Of a stretch of DNA of 64,000 bases, positions 23,681 through 32,066 are shown piece after piece. Location of the stretch: NCBI RefSeq assembly GCF_900258035.1, contig NZ_OGTP01000001.1, positions 558,001-622,000 on the forward strand. The letters are read 5' to 3'. Numbering within the stretch: the stretch's first letter is position 1; each line of letters opens with the position of its first letter. Below the pieces are notes generated by a model, which was given only the letters and a program-made list of their open reading frames with translations, ran no database searches and had not been told where the DNA came from. This DNA comes from Caballeronia novacaledonica. Its GTDB lineage: Bacteria; Pseudomonadota; Gammaproteobacteria; Burkholderiales; Burkholderiaceae. A program made the translations under genes and the position numbers.

Positions 23681-25186
23681 TCACGCGTAATTGATCAGCA
23701 CCGACTTGGTTTCGGTGTACATGTCGATCACCGCGCGTCCGAGTTCGCGGCCGAAACCCGATTGCTTGAAGCCGCCGAAGGGCATCGCGTTGTCGAGCAG
23801 CGAATGGCAATTGACCCACACGGTGCCCGCCTTGATGCGCGGCACGAGCTTGTGAATCGCCGAGAGGTTATTCGACCAGATGCTCGCGCCGAGTCCGTAC
23901 GGCGTATCGTTGGCTTTTGCGACCACGCTGTCGATATCGTTGAACGGCATCGCGACGAGCACCGGTCCGAAGATCTCTTCGCGCACCACCTTCATCGAGT
24001 GATCCGTATCGACGAGGACGGTCGGCTTCACGAAGAAGCCCGCACCTTCCTTGCGCACACCGCCCGCGATCGCACGCGCGCCTTCATCGCGTCCCGCTTC
24101 GATATAACCCAGCACGCGATCCATCTGCCGCGCCGACACGAGCGGACCGATCTGCGTCGATGCGTCGAGGCCCGGTCCCATCGGCAAGGATTGAGCGATC
24201 GCCGCGACGCGCTCCATCACGCGATCGAATACCTTATCGTGTACATAGACGCGTGAACCCGCGGTGCATACTTGTCCCGAGTTGAAGAAGATTGCATTGG
24301 CGACGCCTTCCGCTGCCTTGTCGATATCGACATCAGGCAGCACGATCACCGGCGACTTGCCGCCGAGTTCGAGCGACATGCGCGTCATGTTATCGAGCGC
24401 CGCATGGCCGATAGCCTTGCCGGTCGGCGTCGAACCCGTGAATGCGATCTTGTCGATACCGGGATGACGCGCGAGCGCCGCGCCCGCCGTGCGGCCAAGA
24501 CCCGTGACGACATTCACGACGCCTTTCTCGATGCCCGCCTCTTCGATCAGCATCGCCAGGCGCAAAGCGGAAAGCGGCGTATCTTCCGCAGGCTTCAGCA
24601 CGACGGTGCAACCCGTTGCGAGCGCGGGCGCCAGTTTCCACGAGGCCATCAGCAACGGAAAATTCCACGGAATGATCGCGCCGACGACACCCACGGCTTC
24701 CTTGCGCGTATAGCCGAAGAAGTCATTCGACGGGCTATACGGAATCGATGCTTCGACCGTGCTGCCTTCGATCTTCGTCGCCCAGCCGGCCATATAGCGG
24801 AAGCATTGCGCGGCCATCGACACATCGAGACCTTGCGCGACCGTCACCGGTTTGCCGTTGTCGAGCGCTTCGATTTCTGCGAGCTCGCGTGCGTTGGCTT
24901 CGATCAGATCGGCAACGCGCAACAACAGGCGTTCGCGATCGGTCGGCTTCATGCGCGACCACGCGGAGTCGTCGAATGCGCGGCGCGCGGCAAGCACCGC
25001 GCGATCCACATCGGCTTCGTCGGCGCTCGGTACGCGGGCGAGCAGTTCGCCATCGGCGGGATTGATCACGTCGAGTGTCGCGCCGCTCGCACTTTCGACC
25101 CATGCGCCGTCGATCAACATTCTCTTCGCCGACGCGATGAATGCGCGCGTCGAATCGAGCATCGCGGGATGCTGGTTATTATTCAT
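23681..25186 (-). CDS. NAD(P)-dependent aldehyde dehydrogenase
   Basis: A 501-residue aldehyde dehydrogenase. Marks in order: IIPWNFPLLMASWKLAPALATGCTVV (cofactor region, about residues 160-185), IAFTGSTPTGKAIG, the catalytic glutamate in LELGGKSP near residue 270, the catalytic cysteine in FNSGQVCTAGSR near residue 305, and EEIFGPV later. The ATG follows AGGAG; the much longer reading upstream overlaps the cytochrome gene and is discarded. In this operon it should oxidise the aldehyde released by the amine dehydrogenase, for example phenylacetaldehyde or 4-hydroxyphenylacetaldehyde, to the acid. That role is inferred from context; the enzyme type is sure. Confidence 0.92.
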   Translation of the reverse strand: MNNNQHPAMLDSTRAFIASAKRMLIDGAWVESASGATLDVINPADGELLARVPSADEADVDRAVLAARRAFDDSAWSRMKPTDRERLLLRVADLIEANARELAEIEALDNGKPVTVAQGLDVSMAAQCFRYMAGWATKIEGSTVEASIPYSPSNDFFGYTRKEAVGVVGAIIPWNFPLLMASWKLAPALATGCTVVLKPAEDTPLSALRLAMLIEEAGIEKGVVNVVTGLGRTAGAALARHPGIDKIAFTGSTPTGKAIGHAALDNMTRMSLELGGKSPVIVLPDVDIDKAAEGVANAIFFNSGQVCTAGSRVYVHDKVFDRVMERVAAIAQSLPMGPGLDASTQIGPLVSARQMDRVLGYIEAGRDEGARAIAGGVRKEGAGFFVKPTVLVDTDHSMKVVREEIFGPVLVAMPFNDIDSVVAKANDTPYGLGASIWSNNLSAIHKLVPRIKAGTVWVNCHSLLDNAMPFGGFKQSGFGRELGRAVIDMYTETKSVLINYA

Positions 25187-25197
25187 CAAGGTGTCTC

Positions 25198-25641
25198 CTA
25201 GTAATGTTCGGGGACGGCGTTCACGCCGTTCTCCTGCAATTCCTTCACGAGCTTCATGCGTGTGCGCGCAACATCGGTGAGCGCGGGACGGCGATGCGCC
25301 GCGATCTCTTCCGCCGTGTACGGCTTGAACGATGTGGGCCGCGAATGCTCGTTCATCGTTGCGAGCAGCCAGTTCAGGACGTTCGCGAGTTCGGCATCGC
25401 TGAGTGCCGAGTTCGACGCGCCGGGCACGCTCATCACGAAGCGGCGCCCATCCGGAAGCGAAACGAAATGGCCGAGCGATTCGCGCAAGGCCGGGACTTT
25501 GCCGGGAATGCCCGAACCATCGGCGGTATGGCATCCCATGCAATTGAGCACCCAGTCCTGACGCGCGCGCGCCTCGTCGTATGCCTGTGCCTGCGACGCG
25601 GCCACCAGAGCGAATGCGGCAAGCACAGCGCGCGGCTTCAT
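25198..25641 (-). CDS. Periplasmic c-type cytochrome, monohaem (second in operon)
   Basis: A 147-residue protein with signal peptide MKPRAVLAAFALVAASQAQA and one haem-binding motif, CMGCH, near residue 34 of the precursor. A methionine ligand candidate lies in RFVMSVPGASNS near residue 68. The C-terminal third is polar and charged. It probably carries electrons away from the quinone cofactor of the amine dehydrogenase, alone or with the neighbouring cytochrome. Its start overlaps the stop of the upstream cytochrome gene by four bases (ATGA). Alcaligenes uses azurin for this task; no azurin-like gene is present here. Confidence 0.85.
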   Translation of the reverse strand: MKPRAVLAAFALVAASQAQAYDEARARQDWVLNCMGCHTADGSGIPGKVPALRESLGHFVSLPDGRRFVMSVPGASNSALSDAELANVLNWLLATMNEHSRPTSFKPYTAEEIAAHRRPALTDVARTRMKLVKELQENGVNAVPEHY

Positions 25642-26123
25642 AGCCCGAGACCCTTCAATACCGCTTCACGATGCTGATGCACGGCGGTCTGATCGAGCGG
25701 CCCCGCGCGCCATGCCTTGACCTCGGCGACGTCGAAAGGCTTCGCGGAACCATGCTGCGCATTCAGATCGAACACGACATAGTTCAGCACGTCGGCAATC
25801 TCTTCATCGGAAAGCGATGCGAAGCTCGGCATCTTGAAGTTGTAATTCTTCTCCTTGACCTTGATCGGACCGAACATGCCATAGAGCACGGTATGCCCTA
25901 ATTGCGCGCGGCCATCGGGCGAGCCCGCATATTTGCCCGGATACTCGACGAGCGGCGGCGCGAGTCCATCCATGCCCTTGCCGCCGGCCTGATGGCAGAC
26001 GGCGCACTTGCCGTCGAACGTCGACTTGCCGCCGGGATAATGCACCGTCTGTGCGTACGCCTGAGGCGCAAGACTCATCGCGCAAGCGGCGAGCGCCGCC
26101 ATCAAAACACGTGCCGTCTTCAT
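25638..26123 (-). CDS. Periplasmic c-type cytochrome, monohaem (first in operon)
   Basis: A 161-residue protein with signal peptide MKTARVLMAALAACAMSLAPQAYA and a single haem motif CAVCH near residue 38, followed by QAGGKGMDGLAPPLV. The axial methionine is probably in the FKMPSFASLSDEEIADVLNYV segment near residue 100, a standard class I cytochrome c C-terminal pattern. Its ATG overlaps the stop of the amine dehydrogenase small-subunit gene by four bases, so the two are translated together. It is the best candidate for the direct electron acceptor of the dehydrogenase. The longer in-frame start 66 bases upstream would lie inside the previous gene and is rejected. Confidence 0.86.
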   Translation of the reverse strand: MKTARVLMAALAACAMSLAPQAYAQTVHYPGGKSTFDGKCAVCHQAGGKGMDGLAPPLVEYPGKYAGSPDGRAQLGHTVLYGMFGPIKVKEKNYNFKMPSFASLSDEEIADVLNYVVFDLNAQHGSAKPFDVAEVKAWRAGPLDQTAVHQHREAVLKGLGL

Positions 26124-26641
26124 TGCGTTGCCGCTCCCAACAGAACCGATACCGAGCAGTGGTAATTCGAATTGCCGTTCGCCATGCACCAGTTGATGTC
26201 GTTGTTCAGCGACAGCTTGTAGAGCGGCTTCTCGCGTTCATTGCGATTGCAGAAGCAACGTCCGCAACTCGTCTTGCCGCAGCAATCGTTGTACGACACG
26301 ATGTAGTCCGAACCATCGTGCGGATTGCGGCATGTGCCGATCCACGTGATCGGCGAAGGCGTCGTGCCCGGGGGGCAACTGCTCGACGTGCCGCCGCAGC
26401 AACTGCAAAGCCAGCCGTCGATCGCGCAATACTTCCAGTAGTCGCAGCTCGTCGGATCGTCGCTCGCGGATGCGCCCGGCTTCTTCGGCTCCTGTGCATA
26501 CGCCGTGCGATCCACCGGCAACAACGGCACCATCGCCGAGCCGACCAGCACCTTGCCGAGTTTCGCCATCGCACTGCGTCGCGAACTGCGTTGGGCGACG
26601 CCGCGCGCCTTATGTTCGAAGAATGAATCCAGCCATTTCAT
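26120..26641 (-). CDS. aauA: Aromatic amine dehydrogenase small subunit (TTQ-bearing beta chain)
   Basis: A 173-residue precursor of the quinone-bearing small subunit. The leader has a twin arginine (SSRRSAMAKLGKVLVG), as in relatives exported by Tat. The mature part is very cysteine-rich: CDYWKYC, CSCCGG near residue 80, CCGKTSCGRCFC near residues 120-131. The two tryptophans that are cross-linked into tryptophan tryptophylquinone are expected at W100 (ITWIGTC) and W151 (INWCMAN). Dense matches to the Alcaligenes aromatic amine dehydrogenase, such as the run NPHDG and DCCGK, favour aromatic amines over methylamine. It converts primary amines to aldehydes and ammonia in the periplasm. Confidence 0.88.
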   Translation of the reverse strand: MKWLDSFFEHKARGVAQRSSRRSAMAKLGKVLVGSAMVPLLPVDRTAYAQEPKKPGASASDDPTSCDYWKYCAIDGWLCSCCGGTSSSCPPGTTPSPITWIGTCRNPHDGSDYIVSYNDCCGKTSCGRCFCNRNEREKPLYKLSLNNDINWCMANGNSNYHCSVSVLLGAATQ

Positions 26642-26680
26642 GGACGCTCACCTGTAGGAATGAATGATTTATTGGCGTCT

Positions 26681-27325
26681 TCAGGCGTGCTGCCCGACTT
26701 GGCCCTGGTGTTCGTGATGCGCGTGGTCGTCGTGCTTGCCGTGCACGAATTCCTGCAGCGAAGCGACACCGCGTTCCTTCGCTTCGAACAGGCTTTCCAG
26801 ATGCTCACGCGTATTCACGAGACCTTTCGCACGAACCTTGCCTTCTTCGTCGAGCAAGACGGCATAAGGCAGCTTGCCGATCTGATAAGAGAGACCGAGT
26901 TCCTGCGACAGCACATACGGATATTGCGAAAGACCAGTCTTGCGATAAAAAGCGGAGTGCTCATCGAATTCGCCATCGCTTGCGAGCACGATGTCGACCG
27001 CGCCTTCGCGCGCCTGAATCGACGGCAGCAAGGGCAAGAGCTTCTTGCACACGGGGCACGTAGGCGAGAGGAAGAACACCAGCGTGTTGCGCTTCGAGTT
27101 CGACAAGCCGCCGACCTTCACCGCGCGGCCCGCGATATCGCCGAGTTCGAATACGGGTGCAATGGCGCCGACTGCCGGGCCCTTGTCGATCATGAGCGCG
27201 CCCGCCGGCATCATGCGTTCATAGAGAATGCCGACTTGGCGAACGAGTGCGAGACAGATCGCGCCGAGCGCGAGCAAAGCGGCCCACGACAGTGCGGCCG
27301 AAATCATCAGGGCGGTTTGCATCAT
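26681..27325 (-). CDS. aauD: MauD/AauD-type thiol-disulfide protein for small-subunit maturation
   Basis: A 214-residue protein with one N-terminal membrane anchor (SAALSWAALLALGAICLALV), then a periplasmic thioredoxin-like domain with the active-site motif CPVC near residue 91 (FLSPTCPVCKKLLPLLP). MauD proteins help form the six disulfides of the amine dehydrogenase small subunit. The C-terminus is histidine-rich (HDDHAHHEH), which could bind metal or be an accident of composition. Its ATG overlaps the stop of the aauE gene by four bases. The start MMQTALM is chosen on this overlap and on the GAGG site before it. Confidence 0.87.
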   Translation of the reverse strand: MMQTALMISAALSWAALLALGAICLALVRQVGILYERMMPAGALMIDKGPAVGAIAPVFELGDIAGRAVKVGGLSNSKRNTLVFFLSPTCPVCKKLLPLLPSIQAREGAVDIVLASDGEFDEHSAFYRKTGLSQYPYVLSQELGLSYQIGKLPYAVLLDEEGKVRAKGLVNTREHLESLFEAKERGVASLQEFVHGKHDDHAHHEHQGQVGQHA

Positions 27326-27879
27326 GAATTCCTCAGAGAATCGAGCTTCGGGAGATTGATCAGCAGCACGTCGAGCGTGAACCACGCGGCGACGGCAAAA
27401 AGCGTGCATGCGCCGGCGCTCAGATAGTCGAACGCCATGAGCGCGCGGGCGGTGGCGGGGACGAGCGCAGCGGCGGCGAGCGCGGCCAGCATCAGGGCGC
27501 GCGCAACGTGCCACCAGCCGATCGACTTCGGCGCGCGTTCCGTTGTGCGCGCGGCGATGAAGCCCGAGCAGCCGCAATCGATATCGGTATGGCCGCGCAA
27601 TACGTTGATCGCGAGCGCCGCGCCGAAGAGCGTGAACAAGGCGATCAACACGATGGCGCTGACCGTGCGCGTATCGGCGAACAACAAGCCGATTGCGCCG
27701 GCCGCTTCCATCGCGGGAAACGCGAACGACAAAGGCGTCAGTGCGAACGACGGCAGCAAAGCGAACGCTTCGAGCGACGCGCGAAAGCGCGCCGGCTCGC
27801 GCCACTTCGGCGCGGCGCTCGCGAGTGTGATGATCGTCGCGGACGCGATGCACACCATGAGAATGACGGGATCGATCAT
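27322..27879 (-). CDS. aauE: MauE/AauE-type membrane protein
   Basis: A 185-residue membrane protein with about four to five hydrophobic helices. The motif DIDCGCSGF near residue 100 is the MauE mark: a cysteine pair in a loop, thought to reoxidise MauD or to take part in disulfide formation in the dehydrogenase small subunit. The family resembles the DoxX/DsbB-like redox membrane proteins. It begins nine bases after the large-subunit gene and overlaps aauD by four bases. The B-E-D-A order is the same as in known mau and aau clusters, which makes the identification safe even though the sequence is only moderately conserved. Confidence 0.86.
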   Translation of the reverse strand: MIDPVILMVCIASATIITLASAAPKWREPARFRASLEAFALLPSFALTPLSFAFPAMEAAGAIGLLFADTRTVSAIVLIALFTLFGAALAINVLRGHTDIDCGCSGFIAARTTERAPKSIGWWHVARALMLAALAAAALVPATARALMAFDYLSAGACTLFAVAAWFTLDVLLINLPKLDSLRNS

Positions 27880-27888
27880 CGCGTCACC

Positions 27889-29046
27889 TCACGGATTGAG
27901 CAGCAGCGTCGACGTCGTGCCGAGTTGCTTTTCGACATGCTGGCGCTTGCCGGTCGTCGCATCCATCACCACGAGATCGGACGTCGGCGTGAGGCCGTAG
28001 AAGAGCGGCTTGTCATCGGTGCTGACCTGGATCGCAAGCAGCGGATCGATCTTCTGCTTCGCGAGGTCCCAGCGCGCCACGCGCTTCTTGCTCCCGGTGT
28101 CGTAGACCCAGATTTCCGTGCCGGGGTCCTTGTGCGAACCGTCCGCGCCCTTGTGCATGGCGACGTAAAGGCGATGACTCGCGGTGCTCAGCGCGGTCTG
28201 CTGCAAACCGCCCGGACGCCAGCCCGCCTTGCGCTCCTGATCGCTCAGCAAGGACCACGATGCGCCGAACACGGGCGCGTCGCCCGAGAAGTCGGCCGTG
28301 CGCACATTGCCGTGGAAAGTCGTGAACACGTACTTGTTGCCGTCGCGCACGGCGTTGACGAACGCGGGATCGTGATCGACGTCGATGAACGCATCGGAGA
28401 GCTTGCGGCTCGCTTCCTTGCCGGTGGCATCGAGCTTGACGGTGAGCGCCTTGCCGCTTTCGCACAGCGACGAGAAGCGGTCGTTGCCGCTCGGATACGC
28501 GAGCACGCAGCCATCGGTATCGATCTCGCCGAGCACCTTCTTTGCGGCCGTATCGATCACGGTCACCGACGTCGACGGCGTGATGTTCGACACGTACAAG
28601 CGACTGCCGTCTTCCGAAAGAATCGTGCTGTAGGGCGTCGGCACGGTCTGGCCGTGTTTGGACGGGATCACGATTTCGCCGGTCACGTCGAGTGTCGTGT
28701 TATCGATGATCTCGACCACGTCCGTGCGCGCGCCGTGGCTGCCGCGCGCGAAGTATGTCGTCGCGACATAGCTCGTCTTGTGATCGGGCGAGATCGTGAA
28801 GCCCGGCGCAAAGCCGGCATCGATCTCGCCGACGAAGCGTTTCGTGTCGCCATCGAATACATGAACACGCGCATCGGTCATGCTCGCGAACGAGACATCC
28901 GTTACGAACACGCGATGCGGGCTATACGGGGGCACCTTCGCCACCGTCAGTTCTTCCGGCTTCTCCGCCGCACTCGCATGCAACTGACACGCAAGCAGTC
29001 CATAGAACAAGGCCCCCATGGCGGTGGCCAGCCGTCTCAGCTTCAT
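27889..29046 (-). CDS. aauB: Aromatic amine dehydrogenase large subunit (alpha chain)
   Basis: A 385-residue precursor with a Sec leader (MKLRRLATAMGALFYGLLACQLHASAAE), giving a seven-bladed beta-propeller. Similarity to the Alcaligenes alpha subunit is visible in DARVHVFDGDTKRFVGEI near residue 60, the segment ARTDVVEIIDNTTLDV near residue 105, TADFSGDAPVFGASWSLLSD near residue 255, WRPGGLQQTAL, and HKGADGSHKDPGTEIWVYD near residue 310. The alpha2-beta2 enzyme oxidises phenylethylamines such as tyramine, dopamine or tryptamine. The operon starts here; AraC protein 29270-30238 lies upstream on the same strand and probably controls it. Confidence 0.9.
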   Translation of the reverse strand: MKLRRLATAMGALFYGLLACQLHASAAEKPEELTVAKVPPYSPHRVFVTDVSFASMTDARVHVFDGDTKRFVGEIDAGFAPGFTISPDHKTSYVATTYFARGSHGARTDVVEIIDNTTLDVTGEIVIPSKHGQTVPTPYSTILSEDGSRLYVSNITPSTSVTVIDTAAKKVLGEIDTDGCVLAYPSGNDRFSSLCESGKALTVKLDATGKEASRKLSDAFIDVDHDPAFVNAVRDGNKYVFTTFHGNVRTADFSGDAPVFGASWSLLSDQERKAGWRPGGLQQTALSTASHRLYVAMHKGADGSHKDPGTEIWVYDTGSKKRVARWDLAKQKIDPLLAIQVSTDDKPLFYGLTPTSDLVVMDATTGKRQHVEKQLGTTSTLLLNP

Positions 29047-29196
29047 CTGCGCTCCTCCTTGTTTATCGTCGAATTGACTCTAAAGACGACAATAAAAAAG
29101 AGCACTTCGGAACCGGCAGCGCGTGCGTGCCGAAATGGAGCATTCGAAAGGGAGCCGACAGAGACGCGCTCACACCGCTTGCGAAGTCAGCGTCGA

Positions 29197-29247
29197 AGAA
29201 AAGCAAACGCCGATTGAAAACTGCGGCAATGCAGTTTTCAATCGGCG
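29197..29247 (-). terminator. Perfect 17-bp stem terminator behind the AraC gene
   Basis: The arm at 29208-29224 (CGCCGATTGAAAACTGC) pairs perfectly with 29231-29247, with loop GGCAAT. On the minus strand the stem is followed by TTTGCTTTTC, a usable T-rich tail. It stands 23 bases behind the stop of the AraC gene and 162 bases before aauB, so it separates regulator and structural operon. A protein-binding role for the perfect palindrome cannot be excluded. Confidence 0.75.
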
Positions 29248-29269
29248 TGAGGGAATTGCTACGCCTCGA

Positions 29270-30238
29270 TCAACGGGCGCGCAGCGTTTGAGAAGGAAGT
29301 TCGCCGAACAGGCTTTTGTAGTCGCTCGCGAAGTGGCCGAGATTGGAGAATCCCCAGCGCATCGCGGCTTCGCGTACCGGTATTTCGCCGGGCAATGTCG
29401 TTGTCAGGAGCCGTCTGACTTGCGCAAGACGCACGGCTCGCAGATAACTCACCGGATTCATTTGCGTGACTGATTGAAAGCTGTTTTGAATCGTGCGCCG
29501 GCTCACGCGCAGTTTCTCGCACAGGTCCAGCACTGAAATCGGCTGCTCGGGACGTGCGAGCACCAGATCGTGAGCGCGTCGCACGACATCGGCACGGCAT
29601 GCATAAGTGAGCCGGTCCTCGCGCGTCGGTACATGAAAGGTCAGCAGATCCAGAATGCTTTCTGTCACCGTATGTGTGAAACGATGCGCGGCGTCGCCCG
29701 AAGAAAACGGATTCGAGTCCGCGAGCACCGCCTCGACCGCCGCGATGATGCGCTTTCCCGCGCGCGCGCCGGCCGCGCCGGGAATGCTCAACACGTGCCG
29801 GTTGAGAATCTCGTCCTGGACATCGACGCCCGCAACATCCGCCGCCGATTCGAGCAGTTTCGTATCGACGGCGACGCCGAGCATCGACATGTCGGGTGGC
29901 GAATGCAGCAGGAATTCCTTATTGCCCGGCGCGACGACGAGCGCGTTTTCATCGACCCGCACGCCCTGAAACGAGAACGGTGCGCCGCCGCCGAGCACGA
30001 GTCCGAACGTGACGAATCCCGCCGGCAGATGCCCGCGCTGAACGATACGAACGTTCGCTGATTCCTGAAAGACCTGCACGCCGGCCACCGAAACCTGCTT
30101 CACCGTGCTTCGAAACGCGCCCTCGCCCACCTGGTCGTAGCACTGTTCCCAGCCTGTCAGCGCATGCGCGTGCTGATCGGCGTCCTCGAAGATTTCATAG
30201 TTGGCGTACATCCCTCCTCCGGCTACTTGCGTCGACAT
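29270..30238 (-). CDS. AraC family transcriptional regulator
   Basis: A 322-residue regulator with a C-terminal AraC DNA-binding domain of two helix-turn-helices: DLCEKLRVSRRTIQNSFQSVTQMNPVSYLRAVRL (about residues 240-275) and REAAMRWGFSNLGHFASDYKSLFGELPSQTL near the end. The N-terminal half is a sensing domain of the FeaR/EutR-like group. FeaR controls tyramine and phenylethylamine oxidation, which fits the aromatic amine operon immediately downstream. An internal ATG at 30211 has GGAGG just before it and may be the real start. The aromatic amine or its aldehyde is the likely inducer; that is inference. Confidence 0.86.
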   Translation of the reverse strand: MSTQVAGGGMYANYEIFEDADQHAHALTGWEQCYDQVGEGAFRSTVKQVSVAGVQVFQESANVRIVQRGHLPAGFVTFGLVLGGGAPFSFQGVRVDENALVVAPGNKEFLLHSPPDMSMLGVAVDTKLLESAADVAGVDVQDEILNRHVLSIPGAAGARAGKRIIAAVEAVLADSNPFSSGDAAHRFTHTVTESILDLLTFHVPTREDRLTYACRADVVRRAHDLVLARPEQPISVLDLCEKLRVSRRTIQNSFQSVTQMNPVSYLRAVRLAQVRRLLTTTLPGEIPVREAAMRWGFSNLGHFASDYKSLFGELPSQTLRAR

Positions 30239-30545
30239 CGATGCGACTGCTTATAGGTTTTCGATTTTTTGGCGTCAAGCTTTTCAATTCTTCTCGTGTT
30301 TCGCTTGTTGCGCAATTCTAGGAATGCACGATTGAAAAACCGGCGCGCGCATGCGTAGGCGATCGCGCTTGAACTTCAGACATTACTTTAGAAGCTGTGC
30401 CGCGCGCCAATTCGGACGGGGCTGTGATGTTTTCATATTTGCCGCACTGATAGCGGACTCCCTTTTCGGCGAATTTGACGCGCATATCTGCCGCACCGAC
30501 ACTGCCTGCCACGCGAAGCCTTTCAAAAGTCATCGGAGACACACG
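30239..30545. other. Divergent intergenic region between AraC and MFS genes
   Basis: About 307 bases without a convincing gene, AT-richer than its surroundings in the part near the AraC start (for example TTTTCGATTTTTTGG). It must hold the promoters of the AraC gene and of the MFS gene. I see no clear operator or small RNA in it. Confidence 0.5.
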
Positions 30546-31955
30546 ATGCATTCCCCAAATACCATGAAGCCAGGAAACAAACGCCATACCTACGAATGGT
30601 ATGTCGTCGTGATCTGCATACTGGCGTATGTTTTCTCGTTCATCGACCGCCAGGTGCTCGCGCTCATGATCGAGCCGATCAAGCGCGATCTGCATCTCAC
30701 CGACACGCAATTCAGCCTCTTGCATGGATTCGCGTTCTCGCTCTTCTACGCGGTGATGGGCATGCCGATCGCGTATCTCGCCGACCGTTTCGCGCGTCCG
30801 CGCATCATCGCGGCGGGCATTGCGCTGTGGAGCGTCGCGACGGCGGCATGCGGCCTCAGTCAGAGCTTCACGCATATGTTCGCTTCGCGCATGAGTGTGG
30901 GCGTGGGCGAAGCCGCGCTTTCACCGGGCACTTATTCGATGATCGCGGATTACTTTCCCAAGGAAAAGATAGGCCGCGCGATCGGCATTTATTCGCTCGG
31001 CTCGTTCATTGGCGGCGGCATTGCGTTTCTCGTCGGCGGTTATGTGATTGCGCTGCTCAAGCACGCGAGCGTGTTCACGTTGCCGCTCATCGGCGAATTG
31101 CGTGCGTGGCAGTTGACGTTCTTCATCGTCGGATTGCCGGGTCTTCTCGTCGCGCTCGTGTTCGTGCTGACAGTGCGTGATCCTGCGCGCAAAGGACTCG
31201 CGCAAGACGGAGCGGGAAACGTGAAACGCGTCGCAATGAGCGATGCGCTGCGTTTTATCGCAAGCCATCGCAAGACGTTCTTTTGCCACTACATCGGCTT
31301 CTCGTTCTATGCGATGGGTCTCTATTGCCTGATGGGCTGGACGCCCGCGTTCTATATGCGCCGCTTCGGCCTCACGCCTGTCGAAACGGGTTATATGCTC
31401 GGCATCGTGATGCTCGTCGCCAACACGACCGGCGTATTCTGCGGCGGCTGGCTCAACGACTGGCTGCTGCGTCGCGGCCGCAGCGATGCGCCCATGCGCG
31501 CCGCATGGATCGGCGCGGCATGCATGTTCGTTCCGGCTATCGCGTTCACGCAGACCGTGAGCCTCGGCGCATCGCTCGCCTGGCTCGTCGCAGCCATGTT
31601 CTTCGCATCTTTTCCGCTGCCGACGTCCGCCGCCGCCATGCAGGCGCTCGCGCCCAATCAGATGCGCGCGCAGATTTCAGCGATGTTCCTGCTCGTGTCG
31701 AATCTGATCGGACTGGGTCTCGGCACGACGCTCGTCGCGCTCGTCACCGACAAGGTGTTCGGCTCGCCACTCGCGGTCGGCCATTCGATGGCGATCATCA
31801 ACGCTGTCGCGATCGTGCTGGCAGCCGTGCTGCTCTACATCGGATGCAGCAAGTATCGGGCGAGTCTCGAGCGTGAAGCTCGTGAAGCCCGCGTCACGCT
31901 CGACACGCCGATCGCAACCGGGGCCATGCCATCCGGCGCCACGACAACGGCTTGA
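30546..31955 (+). CDS. MFS transporter, spinster-like
   Basis: A 469-residue inner-membrane carrier with twelve predicted helices. VFSFIDRQVLALMIEPIKRDLHLTDTQFSLLHGFAFSLFYAVMGMPIAYLADR at the start is typical of spinster-type MFS carriers used for aromatic acids and lipids-like anions. The ATG follows GGAGA at eight bases; a longer reading upstream overlaps the promoter region. It stands 111 bases before the iacF-like reductase on the same strand, so it could import indole-3-acetate or a related aromatic acid. Its link to the AraC gene, which diverges from it, is also possible. Confidence 0.85.
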   Translation: MHSPNTMKPGNKRHTYEWYVVVICILAYVFSFIDRQVLALMIEPIKRDLHLTDTQFSLLHGFAFSLFYAVMGMPIAYLADRFARPRIIAAGIALWSVATAACGLSQSFTHMFASRMSVGVGEAALSPGTYSMIADYFPKEKIGRAIGIYSLGSFIGGGIAFLVGGYVIALLKHASVFTLPLIGELRAWQLTFFIVGLPGLLVALVFVLTVRDPARKGLAQDGAGNVKRVAMSDALRFIASHRKTFFCHYIGFSFYAMGLYCLMGWTPAFYMRRFGLTPVETGYMLGIVMLVANTTGVFCGGWLNDWLLRRGRSDAPMRAAWIGAACMFVPAIAFTQTVSLGASLAWLVAAMFFASFPLPTSAAAMQALAPNQMRAQISAMFLLVSNLIGLGLGTTLVALVTDKVFGSPLAVGHSMAIINAVAIVLAAVLLYIGCSKYRASLEREAREARVTLDTPIATGAMPSGATTTA

Positions 31956-32066
31956 AGATATCCGTCAAATTGATGTGACTCGCGCTTTTTAATCTATTTT
32001 GCTTATCCGACAAGGGGCGCTACGCTCGATGCACCGTCCCCTTGAACACATTGGAAAGGCAGCATC

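Noticed and set aside
23681-25543. Extension of the aldehyde dehydrogenase by 119 residues at the N-terminus
   Set aside because: The extra part overlaps the cytochrome gene and lacks similarity to the family; AGGAG before 25186 marks the real start.
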